Assembly (NCBI GenBank): GCA_028679935.1
Contig: JAJRAL010000216.1
Coordinates: forward strand, 1 to 15,254
Length of the DNA stretch: 15,254 nt
Direction of reading: 5' to 3'
Source of the DNA: Methanomassiliicoccales archaeon
Lineage (GTDB): Archaea > Thermoplasmatota > Thermoplasmata > Methanomassiliicoccales > UBA472
Below, piece after piece: positions 7,001-14,140 of the stretch. The translations under genes and the position numbers were made by a program. How positions within the stretch are numbered: the first letter of the stretch is position 1; each line of letters opens with the position of its first letter. The notes below the pieces were generated by a model that searched no databases, was not told where the DNA came from, and saw only the letters and a program-made list of their open reading frames with translations.

Positions 7001-8115
7001 CTTCCTTCCTCCTCAACGAGATGTACGTACAGCGACTCAACCTTTCCCATTTCCTTGTTGTAATCCTGACGTTCCAGCATGGTCTTGCGGGCCTCGACCC
7101 CGATCGACCCGCGCAATTCGTCGTTCGAGAGCAGCTCGTCGATCCTCGCCGCGAGCGACTCCGGGTCTCCCTTGGCCACGACGAAGCCGTTCACTCCGTC
7201 CCTTATCCAGATTCTGATGTCACCGACATCGGTCGAAACGACCGCGGCACCGCACGACATGGCCTCGGCCGTGCTCGCGGCTATCCCGCTGTCCGAGAGC
7301 GAGGTGGAAACGTACACATCCGACGAGGCGAGGTAAGCGGGTATCAGGTCCGCGGGGATATTGCCGATGAAGGCGAAGTTGTCCTGGATGCCCATCGATC
7401 TGACCATGTCCTCCGTCTCCTTCCTTCCTTCGCCTTCCCGGGCCATGACGAAGACCGTATGGGGATGGTGCTTCAGAACCTTGGCGGCGGCCTTCACGTA
7501 GGTGGCGGGGTCATAGACCGGCGTGAAGCCCCTGATGTCCACGACGACCTTGTCCAGAGAATCCCTCTTGTACCTCCCATAGATACCGGTGTCCCGTCTC
7601 GCCGGGCTCGCCCTGGCCGTGTCGACGCCGAAGTAGATCCTCATTATCTTGCCCCCGGGCACGCCCAGGGAGGCCAGCTTCGCGGCGGTATTCTCCCCGT
7701 CGCAGGTGACGATGTCGGCCCGTTTCAAGGCGTATCTTACCTGGAACCCCTTGACCATTGATTTCTCAGGCTCGATGAGGACGTCGGTCCCCCAAGCGGT
7801 CATGACGATCGGCCTGAAGCCGGAGAAGGCGCCGAGGAATCCGTAGTGGCTGATGTAGTGGCTGTGGACGATGTCTGGCTTGATCTCATTGATCAGCCTC
7901 CTCACCTCGAACGGCACGAGGAGGCGGCCTGCCCCCGTCGCCTTGACGAAGTGGACCTTCACTCCCGCCTTCGTGTACTCGTCCGGGGTGAGCATCCTTC
8001 CGTCGCCGGCCGGCTTCTGCAGGGAGATAAGATGGACCTCGTGGGCCTTTGTGAAATATCTAATCCACCTCATCGTGTGGATGGAACGAAAATCCGACAG
8101 GAAACAAATCCTCAT
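6997..8115 (-). CDS. GT4-family glycosyltransferase, first gene of the seven-gene operon
   Basis: A 372-residue GT-B glycosyltransferase. The N-terminal half starts MRICFLSDFRSIHTMRWIRYF and contains DIVHSHYISHYGFLGA and MTAWGTDVL, typical of the acceptor domain of GT4 enzymes. The C-terminal donor domain has DLIPAYLASSDVYVSTSLSDSG followed by AEAMSCGAAVVSTDVGD, the family's conserved sugar-nucleotide contact region with its glutamate. It most likely adds one sugar to a lipid-linked or surface glycan in the cytoplasm. The start ATG at 8115 is preceded by GAGGG, and a TATA box lies about 45 bases upstream, so a short leader is predicted. Being promoter-proximal, it should be the first product of the operon. 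The donor is unknown. Confidence 0.92.
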   Translation of the reverse strand: MRICFLSDFRSIHTMRWIRYFTKAHEVHLISLQKPAGDGRMLTPDEYTKAGVKVHFVKATGAGRLLVPFEVRRLINEIKPDIVHSHYISHYGFLGAFSGFRPIVMTAWGTDVLIEPEKSMVKGFQVRYALKRADIVTCDGENTAAKLASLGVPGGKIMRIYFGVDTARASPARRDTGIYGRYKRDSLDKVVVDIRGFTPVYDPATYVKAAAKVLKHHPHTVFVMAREGEGRKETEDMVRSMGIQDNFAFIGNIPADLIPAYLASSDVYVSTSLSDSGIAASTAEAMSCGAAVVSTDVGDIRIWIRDGVNGFVVAKGDPESLAARIDELLSNDELRGSIGVEARKTMLERQDYNKEMGKVESLYVHLVEEEGR

Positions 8116-8155
8116 CTATACCCTCGGTCGGCGACTGGCTCAGTAATCTCTTCCC

Positions 8156-8164
8156 GGATATAAA
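8156..8164 (-). promoter_or_regulatory. TATA-box promoter of the leftward glycan operon
   Basis: The minus strand reads TTTATATCC, a close match to the archaeal TATA consensus, centred about 45 bases upstream of the operon's first start codon (8115). Transcription would begin near 8134, giving a leader of about 19 bases that includes the GAGGG ribosome binding site. It sits back to back with the carS promoter about 75 bases away in an intergenic region of 146 bases. No internal promoter is obvious for the seven genes down to 888. Confidence 0.7.
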
Positions 8165-8230
8165 GGATACGTGAGCGGTTCCAGACCCGCGATTCCGGCC
8201 ATGCCCGCTCCCGGTCGGCGTGGCCGAAAG

Positions 8231-8239
8231 GTTATTTAG
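8231..8239 (+). promoter_or_regulatory. TATA-box promoter of carS-pyrE-UDG, leaderless
   Basis: GTTATTTAG preceded by CCGAAAG (a BRE-like purine run). Its centre is 27 bases before the ATG at 8262, the spacing at which archaeal transcription would start at or within a base or two of the start codon. This predicts a leaderless carS mRNA. It also argues against the GTG at 8220 as start, since that codon would lie upstream of the promoter. Confidence 0.7.
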
Positions 8240-8261
8240 CGAACGTCTGGATTTCGAGGCG

Positions 8262-8846
8262 ATGGACGCCCTCTTGGCCGCTGGAATCGGAATGTGGATC
8301 ATGCTTCCGGCCCTGATACCGAACTCCGCCGCGGTCCTTACAGGGGGCGGGACGCCGGTGGACTTCGGCCGGAGCTGGAGGGGCAACCGCATCCTGGGCG
8401 ACGGGAAGACGTGGCGCGGGTTCCTCGGCGGCGCGGCGTTCGGTACCCTGGCGGGAATGGTCCAGCTGTTGGCTGCGCAGATCTACCCGGCCGAGATATG
8501 GTTCCCGAGCGCCCCGCTCAACTACGGCTTCGGTCCGATGCCCGCAGCGATGGGTGTCGTCGTCGCGTTGGCAGTCGGCGCGCTTCTCGGGGACATGGGC
8601 GGGGCGTTCATCAAGCGTCGGATGGGCTACGCCCGAGGACAGAAGGCTGTACTATTGGACATGTATGACTTCGTGCTCGGGGCGCTGTTCCTCACCCTGG
8701 TCTTCTTCCCCGACTGGTTCCTCCACGCTTTCGTTTATGACCTGGGACTGGTATCCCTGATAACGGTGCTGATCGCGGTGCCACTGATACACCGCGTCTT
8801 CAACATCATCGGCTACAAGGCCGGGCTGAAGAAGGAGCCGTGGTGA
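8262..8846 (+). CDS. carS: CDP-2,3-bis-(O-geranylgeranyl)-sn-glycerol synthase (CDP-archaeol synthase)
   Basis: CarS is an integral membrane enzyme that activates unsaturated archaeol with CTP, the step before polar head groups are added to archaeal phospholipids. The 194-residue product is hydrophobic, with about five membrane segments. It has PALIPNSAAVL at 16-26, the conserved cytoplasmic RSWRGNRILGDGKTWRG loop at 37-53, and GALLGDMGGAFIKRR at 106-120, then LLDMYDF where many family members have LDQxDF. The frame is open from a GTG at 8220, but a TATA box at 8231-8239 lies inside that extension, so I start at the ATG at 8262. It overlaps pyrE by 4 bases. This gene is the strongest evidence that the DNA is archaeal. 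Confidence 0.93.
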   Translation: MDALLAAGIGMWIMLPALIPNSAAVLTGGGTPVDFGRSWRGNRILGDGKTWRGFLGGAAFGTLAGMVQLLAAQIYPAEIWFPSAPLNYGFGPMPAAMGVVVALAVGALLGDMGGAFIKRRMGYARGQKAVLLDMYDFVLGALFLTLVFFPDWFLHAFVYDLGLVSLITVLIAVPLIHRVFNIIGYKAGLKKEPW

Positions 8847-9379
8847 ACTTGGACAAAGGTCTGAAGGACGCTCTCAGGGAGTGCGGAGCGATACTCTACG
8901 GTGATTTTACGCTCTCCTCGGGCAAGAAGAGCAGCTACTACATCGACATCAAGAAGGCGAGCACCGACCCGAAAGTGCTGGCGATGATCGCCGAGTCGAT
9001 GGCTGGAGAGGTGGCGAAGTTACCCCGTAGGCCGGACAGGATCGCCGGCGTGGTCCTGGGTTCTATCCCTCTGGTCGTCGCGCTGTCCCTCAAGACGGGT
9101 GTACCGTTCGTCATGGTGCGCAAGGAGAAGAAGGAGCACGGAACAGGAAGGCTCGTTGAAGGCGTCCTAAACCAGGGCGAGAGGGTCCTGGTGATCGAGG
9201 ACGTCGTCACCTCCGCCGGCTCTTCCGCAGACGCGGTGGGCGCCCTGCGCTCCTCCGGCGCTATCGTCGACACCGTGCTCGCGGTCATCGACAGGCAGGA
9301 GGGTGGCATGGACAGGCTGGCGCAGATCGGCGTCAGGCTCGTTCCCCTGCTCACGGCCGAGGACGTGAAGAGGGGCTAG
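8843..9379 (+). CDS. pyrE: Orotate phosphoribosyltransferase
   Basis: PyrE joins orotate and PRPP to make orotidine 5'-phosphate in pyrimidine synthesis. The 178-residue product is of normal length for archaeal PyrE. It has FTLSSGKKSSYYIDIKKAS near 22-40, the flexible catalytic loop RKEKKEHGTGRLVEG at 93-107, and the PRPP-binding motif VLVIEDVVTSAG at 115-126. Two adjacent in-frame GTG codons (8840 and 8843) could start it. I choose 8843 because it gives the GTGA overlap with the carS stop and sits 5 bases after GGAG; the other choice adds only one residue. Co-transcription with carS from the promoter at 8231 is likely. Confidence 0.95.
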   Translation: MNLDKGLKDALRECGAILYGDFTLSSGKKSSYYIDIKKASTDPKVLAMIAESMAGEVAKLPRRPDRIAGVVLGSIPLVVALSLKTGVPFVMVRKEKKEHGTGRLVEGVLNQGERVLVIEDVVTSAGSSADAVGALRSSGAIVDTVLAVIDRQEGGMDRLAQIGVRLVPLLTAEDVKRG

Positions 9380-9380
9380 G

Positions 9381-9977
9381 ATGCGCCTCGACCCCGAATG
9401 CACGCGCTGCCGCTTGTGTCAAGGCAGGTCGAACGTCGTAGCTCCCGAAGGTAGAAAGAGGTCGCCGATTGCTTTGGTCGGCGAGGCGCCAGGTGAGAGG
9501 GAGGATCAGCTCGGCAGACCGTTCGTCGGCCGCGCCGGCAAGATGCTCGACCGGATCATGGCGGAGCAGGGCGTCGAACGCGATGAAGTGCTCATCACTA
9601 ATACAGTGAAATGCCGCCCCCCGCGCAATCGCAGGCCGACGGAGGGGGAGGCGGACGAGTGCTACCCATACCTTGAGCAGGAGCTGAAGGGGAAGGCGTT
9701 GGTGATCACGCTGGGGAAGACCGCTTCAGAGAATCTGCTCCAGCGCCCGGTGAAGATGACGGATATGGCCAACTGCGAGTTTTACATCGAGATAATGGGG
9801 ATCAAGGCACGGGTCATGCCGGCCTTCCACCCGTCCGCTGCGATGTATAACCTGAGATCTAGGGAGAGCCTAGGAAGGACGATGCTCTTCGTTAGGAAGG
9901 AGCTCGACTCCCTCGGAAGCGCTTCTTCCAAAGGAACTTCAGGTTCTTCCAGCCGTCCTCCCAAGAGGAGAGCTTGA
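9381..9977 (+). CDS. Type 4 (iron-sulfur) uracil-DNA glycosylase
   Basis: Removes uracil formed by cytosine deamination, starting base-excision repair. The 198-residue protein has the four iron-sulfur ligands expected for family 4: Cys7 and Cys10 (CTRC), Cys78 (TVKCRPP) and Cys94 (ECYPYL). Motif GEAPGEREDQLGRPFVGRAG spans 34-53 and the uracil-pocket motif HPSAA starts at His150. The ATG at 9381 follows the pyrE stop by one base, so this is the third gene of the operon. The last 25 or so residues are Ser/Arg/Lys-rich (SASSKGTSGSSSRPPKRRA) and are encoded opposite the end of the convergent GT2 gene, sharing 86 bases with it. The core fold is complete before this tail, so the tail is probably dispensable. 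Confidence 0.94.
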   Translation: MRLDPECTRCRLCQGRSNVVAPEGRKRSPIALVGEAPGEREDQLGRPFVGRAGKMLDRIMAEQGVERDEVLITNTVKCRPPRNRRPTEGEADECYPYLEQELKGKALVITLGKTASENLLQRPVKMTDMANCEFYIEIMGIKARVMPAFHPSAAMYNLRSRESLGRTMLFVRKELDSLGSASSKGTSGSSSRPPKRRA

Positions 9978-10590
9978 CGTCGCCGACGCGGCGGCGGTAG
10001 GTGATCGGCACCTCCTTCGCGCGGAGCTTCCGGAAGGCCTCGATCTTGATCTCCTCGGATAGCGGCATCCCGTCGTCCTGGACATCCAGTTTCTTGTAGG
10101 CCTCCTTCCTGAAGACCCACATCCCACTCTGAGAGTCCTTGATCTTGACGCGGAACAGGACGCGCGTGGTGACGTTGAGGATGGTGTTCCCGACGCGGTG
10201 CTTGAAGCTCATTGCCCCCTTCTCCATGTTCGCCAGGCGGTTGGTAGTGATGAAGTCGATATTCTCATTTTCCAGCATCTTGACGAGGCGGGGTATCTCT
10301 TCTGCCGGATAGGTGCAGTCGGCGTCGAGCGTGGCTATGACGTCCCCCGCAGCCTTCTCGAAGCCGGTCTTGTAAGCGCGCCCGTAGCCCCTCCTCGGTT
10401 CGTCGATCACGTTCACGCCCTTTGAGGCGGCTATCTCCCTGGTGCGATCCTTGGAGTTGGTGTCAACGATCGAGATGTCATAATCAAGGCCGGAGGGTTG
10501 CATGACCTCGTGGATCTGGTCCAGCACCTTCCCTATCGACTGTTCCTCGTTCATCGTGGGGATGACAATGCTGACCTTTGGGGCCGCCAT
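9892..10590 (-). CDS. GT2-family glycosyltransferase, dolichol-phosphate mannose synthase-like
   Basis: A 232-residue GT-A enzyme. Starting at the ATG at 10590 it reads MAAPKVSIVIPTMNEE, the classic GT2 beginning, then ISIVDTNSKDRT (39-50) and ATLDADCTYPAEEIP with the metal-binding DAD at 89-91. SGMWVFRKEAY and a SEEIKIEAF segment follow, as in DPM1-like enzymes that move mannose or glucose from a nucleotide to dolichyl phosphate. It has no C-terminal membrane helices, so it is the soluble form. The frame is open up to an ATG at 10629, but those 13 residues (MDILICVLAFRHS) are not family-like. A CATATG sequence about 25 bases upstream of 10590 is only a weak promoter candidate. In this locus it would charge the lipid carrier with a sugar. 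Its 3' end overlaps the uracil-DNA glycosylase gene. Confidence 0.9.
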   Translation of the reverse strand: MAAPKVSIVIPTMNEEQSIGKVLDQIHEVMQPSGLDYDISIVDTNSKDRTREIAASKGVNVIDEPRRGYGRAYKTGFEKAAGDVIATLDADCTYPAEEIPRLVKMLENENIDFITTNRLANMEKGAMSFKHRVGNTILNVTTRVLFRVKIKDSQSGMWVFRKEAYKKLDVQDDGMPLSEEIKIEAFRKLRAKEVPITYRRRVGDVKLSSWEDGWKNLKFLWKKRFRGSRAPS

Positions 10591-10668
10591 CGAGTGCCGA
10601 AAGGCGAGGACGCATATGAGGATGTCCATCAGAGCGGCGAAGGCCCTGGTGGTGGCGTACCGTCAAGG

Positions 10669-10676
10669 CTTTATTC
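10669..10676 (+). promoter_or_regulatory. TATA-like promoter of the acetyltransferase operon, leaderless
   Basis: CTTTATTC, preceded by GTCAAGG, is centred about 27 bases before the ATG at 10700, again fitting a leaderless transcript. It decides the start of the acetyltransferase, whose reading frame stays open upstream to 10502 without any family-like sequence. Confidence 0.6.
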
Positions 10677-10699
10677 GGCAAATCCGTACACAAGGCAGA

Positions 10700-11155
10700 A
10701 TGAAACTGCTGGCGACTCACTACTCGATCGTCGATTGTGACATTGGAGAGGGCACAATCATTCGCGACTTCGTGAATCTCTATGGCTGCAGGATCGGCCG
10801 GGACTGCAAGATCGCGGCCTACGTCGAGATACAACGAGGGGTCGTCATCGGCGACCGGTGCAAGATCGAGGCCTTCGCCTTCATACCGAGCGGCGTCACG
10901 GTGGGTGACGAGGTGTTCATCGGACCGCACGCGGTCTTCACCAACGATCTGAACCCTAGGGCTGTGGGCGAATGGAGCGTCGTGCGGACCAAGGTGCTTT
11001 CAGGGGCTTCGATTGGGGCGGGGGCGGTCATCCGCTGCGGAGTGACCATTGGCGAGGGGGCGATGGTGGGAGCGGGCGCGGTCGTCATCAAGGACGTCGA
11101 GCCTGGCTCCACCGTCGTGGGCAATCCTGCAAGACCGGTCAAGAGAAGGAAGTGA
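10700..11155 (+). CDS. Hexapeptide-repeat (left-handed beta-helix) sugar N-acetyltransferase, WbpD/QdtC-like
   Basis: A 151-residue protein built of hexapeptide repeats (IGEGTI, IGRDCK, IGDRCK, VGDEVF, IGAGAV, IGEGAM, VGAGAV) that fold into a trimeric left-handed beta-helix. It has FTNDLNPRAV and ends GSTVVGNPARPVK, both characteristic of the WbpD/QdtC/FdtC group, which use acetyl-CoA to acetylate the 3-amino group of a nucleotide sugar. The start at 10700 (MKLLATHYSIVDC) is set by the promoter at 10669-10676. The stop lies 5 bases before the aminotransferase start, so the two form an amination/acetylation pair in one operon. The enzyme's sugar (UDP-uronic acid or dTDP/GDP-deoxy sugar) cannot be decided from sequence alone. 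Confidence 0.9.
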   Translation: MKLLATHYSIVDCDIGEGTIIRDFVNLYGCRIGRDCKIAAYVEIQRGVVIGDRCKIEAFAFIPSGVTVGDEVFIGPHAVFTNDLNPRAVGEWSVVRTKVLSGASIGAGAVIRCGVTIGEGAMVGAGAVVIKDVEPGSTVVGNPARPVKRRK

Positions 11156-11160
11156 ACGCG

Positions 11161-12255
11161 GTGCGCATACCGATGGCGAAGCCGGTAGTGACCGACGAGA
11201 TGGTGAAGGCGGTCGTGGACGCGCTGCGCGGTGAGCGTATGTGCATGGGCGAGAGCGTCTTCAAGTTCGAGGAGGAGTTCGCCCGCTACATCGGGGTCAA
11301 GCACGCGATCTCGGTCGCTTCGGGCACGGCGGCATTGCACCTCGCAATGATCGCCGCCGGAGCGCGGAAGAGGAAGGTGCTGACCACACCATTCTCTTTC
11401 GTCGCCACCGCCAACTGTATTGTCCAGGCAAACGGACGCCCGGCGTTCGCCGACATCAAGGATAGGGACTACAACCTCGATCCCGACATGGTTTCGAAGG
11501 GGCTCGGCAAGGACGTCCGCGCGGTCCTGCCTGTGCATCTGTTCGGGCATCCGGCGGACCTGAAACCGATGGCCGACGCCGCGAAAGACACGGGAGCGCT
11601 CCTGATAGAGGACGCGGCCCAGGCCCACGGCGCCCTCTACCATGGAAAGAAGGTCGGAGGGATTGGGGACCTCGGATGCTTCTCGTTCTACCCCACCAAG
11701 AACATGACCGTCGCTGGCGATGGCGGGATGGTCACGACCGACGATGACGACCTTGCGAAGATGGTGGCCAAGCTCAGGGACTGCGGCAGGGTTTCGAGGT
11801 ACGTCCACGACGTCGTCGGCTTTACTTACAGACTCAACACGATCAATGCCGCATTCGGCCGAGTCCAGCTGAGACAGGTTGACGGTTGGAACGAAAGACG
11901 GAGAGGGATCGCCGCGAGGTACGATCGCGCGTTGAGGGGCGTCGACGGACTCAGACTCCCGCCTCTCGGCAGCAAGAGCGTGACACCGGTGTACCATCTC
12001 TATGTGGTCAGGACGCCGAAGCGGGACGCGCTGGCGGAGCACCTCGGCAGGGATGGTATCGACACAGCGGTACACTATCCTGTCCCGATCCACCTCCAGC
12101 CGGTATACCGCAGAATGTACCATTTCAAGGAAGGGAGCTACCCCCGCAGCGAGCGCGCGGCGAACGAAGTGCTCTCGCTTCCGATCTATCCAAGGCTCGA
12201 GGACGAGGAGGTCGATCGCGTTTGCGAGAGCATCAGGTCCTTCTTCGCCAAGTGA
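11161..12255 (+). CDS. DegT/DnrJ/EryC1-family PLP sugar aminotransferase (second), WbpE/QdtB-like
   Basis: A 364-residue PLP-dependent aminotransferase that would convert a keto nucleotide sugar to its amino form. SGTAAL (55-60), EDAAQ with Asp151, and SFYPTK with the Schiff-base Lys180 are intact, and the C-terminal substrate loop VHYPVPIHLQPVY is the standard form. The frame is open through the end of the previous gene. Two GTG codons compete: 11152, which gives a 4-base GTGA overlap, and 11161, which has GGAAGTGA (one change from the consensus) ending 5 bases upstream and starts MRIPMAKPVV, as in relatives. I prefer 11161. Its direct partner is the upstream acetyltransferase: together they would make an acetamido sugar. 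It differs clearly from the other aminotransferase in the window, so the two likely serve different sugars. Confidence 0.94.
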   Translation: MRIPMAKPVVTDEMVKAVVDALRGERMCMGESVFKFEEEFARYIGVKHAISVASGTAALHLAMIAAGARKRKVLTTPFSFVATANCIVQANGRPAFADIKDRDYNLDPDMVSKGLGKDVRAVLPVHLFGHPADLKPMADAAKDTGALLIEDAAQAHGALYHGKKVGGIGDLGCFSFYPTKNMTVAGDGGMVTTDDDDLAKMVAKLRDCGRVSRYVHDVVGFTYRLNTINAAFGRVQLRQVDGWNERRRGIAARYDRALRGVDGLRLPPLGSKSVTPVYHLYVVRTPKRDALAEHLGRDGIDTAVHYPVPIHLQPVYRRMYHFKEGSYPRSERAANEVLSLPIYPRLEDEEVDRVCESIRSFFAK

Positions 12256-12271
12256 ATCGGGGGCGTCGCAC

Positions 12272-13390
12272 GTGACCGGGCAGAGAGTGCTAATGCTCCT
12301 CACCAACGAGTACCGACCGGACCCGAGGGTGAGGAAGGAGGCCCTGGCGTTGAAGGAAGGAGGCTTCGAACCCTCGATCGTCGCCTGGGACCGAAACCTG
12401 GCGCGACCGGCGACGGAGGTCGTCGAAGGTGTCCGGCTGCTGAGGGTCCGCACCGGCAATGTTGGCGGCCCCCGCTCGCTGATCCTCAACTATCCGCTCT
12501 TCGCGCTCCGGGCATTCCGTCAGGCGATGCGCCAGGGGTTCGATGTGGTGCACGCGAACGATCTCGACACTCTCCTGCTGGGCCGCCTGCTCGCTTGGCT
12601 GAAGAACGTTCCGCTGATATTCGATGCTCATGAGCAGTACGCGAGGATGATACGGGTCGATGTCTCGGAACGTACCGCGCGCCTTTTCGACCGGCTCGAG
12701 CGGTCGCTGCTTCCCAAGGTGGACCTCGCCATCACAGTCAATGGAAAGATCGCTGACAACATGAGCAAGTGGTCGAGAGAGAGGCCATTGGTGATAATGA
12801 ACGCTGTGGACGTTCCGGAGTTCAGGGCGAAGAACGCCAATCGGCAGAACGGCGAGATCGTTCTCTACTACGGCGGGACTCTCGAGCCAATGCGCTACAT
12901 CGAGGAGACGGTGAAGGCGGTCGCGGACATCGAAGGCATAAGGCTGGTCATCGCGGGCAATGGCAGGCTGGAAGGATTCTGTGAGAAGGCGGCGAGAGAG
13001 CACGGCAACATCGAGTTCCACGGCTTCCTCCCGCATCAGACGATGATGGGGGAGATGTCGGAGGCGGACGTCGTGCTCTGCCTCATCGACCCAAGCAACC
13101 TGAACTACGTGGACAGCCTCCCCAACAAAGTGTGCGAGGCGATGGCTCTGGGGATGCCCGTGCTGACCTCGAAGCGGACCTACTCCGCCGAGGTCGTTGA
13201 GCGGTTGGGCGTCGGCTTGGCAATCGAGTGGTCCGAGTCGGACCTACTCAAGGCCCTCAGTACACTGAGGGACGAGGGTTTGAGGCGCAAGATGGGCGGC
13301 GCGGGGAGAAAGCTCGCCGAGGAACGCTACAACTGGTCAAGGATGGAGGAGAGATTGCTCTCCGGTTACAGGTCAATTCTTCGAAGGTAG
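12272..13390 (+). CDS. GT4-family glycosyltransferase (GT-B fold)
   Basis: A 372-residue glycosyltransferase that ends the plus-strand sugar operon. From the GTG at 12272 it reads MTGQRVLMLLTNEYRPDPRVRKEALAL, a usual GT4 opening. VVHANDLDTLLLGRLLAW and LIFDAHEQYARM mark the acceptor domain (the DAHE string is common in GT4 enzymes). LVIMNAVDVPEF, YYGGTLEPMRYIEETVKAV, EFHGFLPHQTMMGEM and SLPNKVCEAMALGMPVL make up the donor-binding domain. It follows the aminotransferase by 16 bases, so it probably transfers the acetamido sugar those two enzymes help make. The frame is open far upstream of 12272 within the aminotransferase gene, but that stretch is not family-like. The ribosome binding site is weak (GGGGCG), which leaves some doubt about the start. 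Confidence 0.92.
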   Translation: MTGQRVLMLLTNEYRPDPRVRKEALALKEGGFEPSIVAWDRNLARPATEVVEGVRLLRVRTGNVGGPRSLILNYPLFALRAFRQAMRQGFDVVHANDLDTLLLGRLLAWLKNVPLIFDAHEQYARMIRVDVSERTARLFDRLERSLLPKVDLAITVNGKIADNMSKWSRERPLVIMNAVDVPEFRAKNANRQNGEIVLYYGGTLEPMRYIEETVKAVADIEGIRLVIAGNGRLEGFCEKAAREHGNIEFHGFLPHQTMMGEMSEADVVLCLIDPSNLNYVDSLPNKVCEAMALGMPVLTSKRTYSAEVVERLGVGLAIEWSESDLLKALSTLRDEGLRRKMGGAGRKLAEERYNWSRMEERLLSGYRSILRR

Positions 13391-13406
13391 AGCGGCGTAC
13401 CAGATC

Positions 13407-14096
13407 TCACTCTTGTTGGACAATGAGCTGGAACGCGTTCGCGAACCGCCACATGAACGGGGCGTTCGTCACAAGCCTGTTGCCTATTCTGTACATAGGT
13501 CGCCGTGGGTTCGGCTGTGTTTTGAACTTGTAGACGACAGGCAGTGAATCCAGCAAATCCAGAAGTCTCCGGTATCCGAGCAGATGGTATCCTTCGTACC
13601 CGCTGTGACCGAACGCCCGTGCATAGTGGTTCGCGAGCTCGGTCGGAAGGTAGGACAGGAAGAGCATGCGCATGTGCGGTTCCATCGGGAACCACTTGTT
13701 CGGTGTGTTAAGGTAGAGGACGCCTCCGGGCGCCAGAGAGTCTAGACATCTCTCCAGCAGCATTCTCTGGTCGGGCACGTGCTCGAGGACATCGCTGAGG
13801 ATGACGACGTCGAAGGCGTGTGTGGGCTTAAGATCGTAGGCGGAGAGGTTTTCGAATCGGACGTTCGTGATTCCCTTTCGGAGCGCCTCCTCCGACGCCT
13901 TCCGCATCAGTCTCTCCACCGGTTCGATGCCGACGATGCTCTTGGCGCGACGGGCCAGGCTCAAGGACACGGTACCGAGACCGCTTCCCACATCGAGAAC
14001 CGAGCACTCCTCGATGTCCTTCTTCAGCTCGGGGTAGAAGATTGAGATGAAGTCCGATGTCTGGTCTACCCTGTACTGGTCGCGGTCGTACGGCAT
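13407..14096 (-). CDS. Class I SAM-dependent methyltransferase (Methyltransf_11/23, UbiG-like)
   Basis: A 229-residue methyltransferase with motif I SVLDVGSGLGTVSLSLA (32-48), acidic Glu58 ending strand 2 (GIEP), motif II FDVVILSDVLEHV, and LAPGGVLYLNTPNKWFPMEPH as motif III and beyond; this last string is common in methyltransferases of surface-polysaccharide clusters. It might methylate a glycan, a lipid carrier or a small molecule. It is convergent with the GT4 gene, ending 16 bases from it, with no clear terminator between. Its start at 14096 lacks a convincing ribosome binding site; a TATA-like box about 49 bases upstream suggests a short leader. It is oriented like the neighbouring GT2 gene but has its own promoter candidate. 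Confidence 0.87.
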   Translation of the reverse strand: MPYDRDQYRVDQTSDFISIFYPELKKDIEECSVLDVGSGLGTVSLSLARRAKSIVGIEPVERLMRKASEEALRKGITNVRFENLSAYDLKPTHAFDVVILSDVLEHVPDQRMLLERCLDSLAPGGVLYLNTPNKWFPMEPHMRMLFLSYLPTELANHYARAFGHSGYEGYHLLGYRRLLDLLDSLPVVYKFKTQPNPRRPMYRIGNRLVTNAPFMWRFANAFQLIVQQE

Positions 14097-14140
14097 GAGA
14101 GGTCCGCTCGAATTACTGTGACCAGCGAACGTCGGGACGG

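Noticed and set aside
10502..10699. A 66-residue extension of the acetyltransferase.
   Set aside because: A TATA-like box at 10669-10676 is placed for a start at 10700, and the extension overlaps the divergent GT2 gene and lacks hexapeptide repeats.
12002..12271. A 90-residue extension of the plus-strand GT4 gene.
   Set aside because: It runs inside the aminotransferase gene, is Ser/Arg-rich, and the standard GT4 opening begins at 12272.
10819..12489. A long open frame (over 550 codons) on the minus strand opposite the acetyltransferase and aminotransferase genes.
   Set aside because: It is a high-GC antisense shadow: the plus strand encodes two proteins with full catalytic motifs, while the minus-strand product is Arg/His/Val-rich, has no family pattern and no promoter or ribosome binding site.
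13391..13406. A transcription terminator between the convergent GT4 and methyltransferase genes.
   Set aside because: The 16-base gap has no T-run on either strand and no stable hairpin that I can see.
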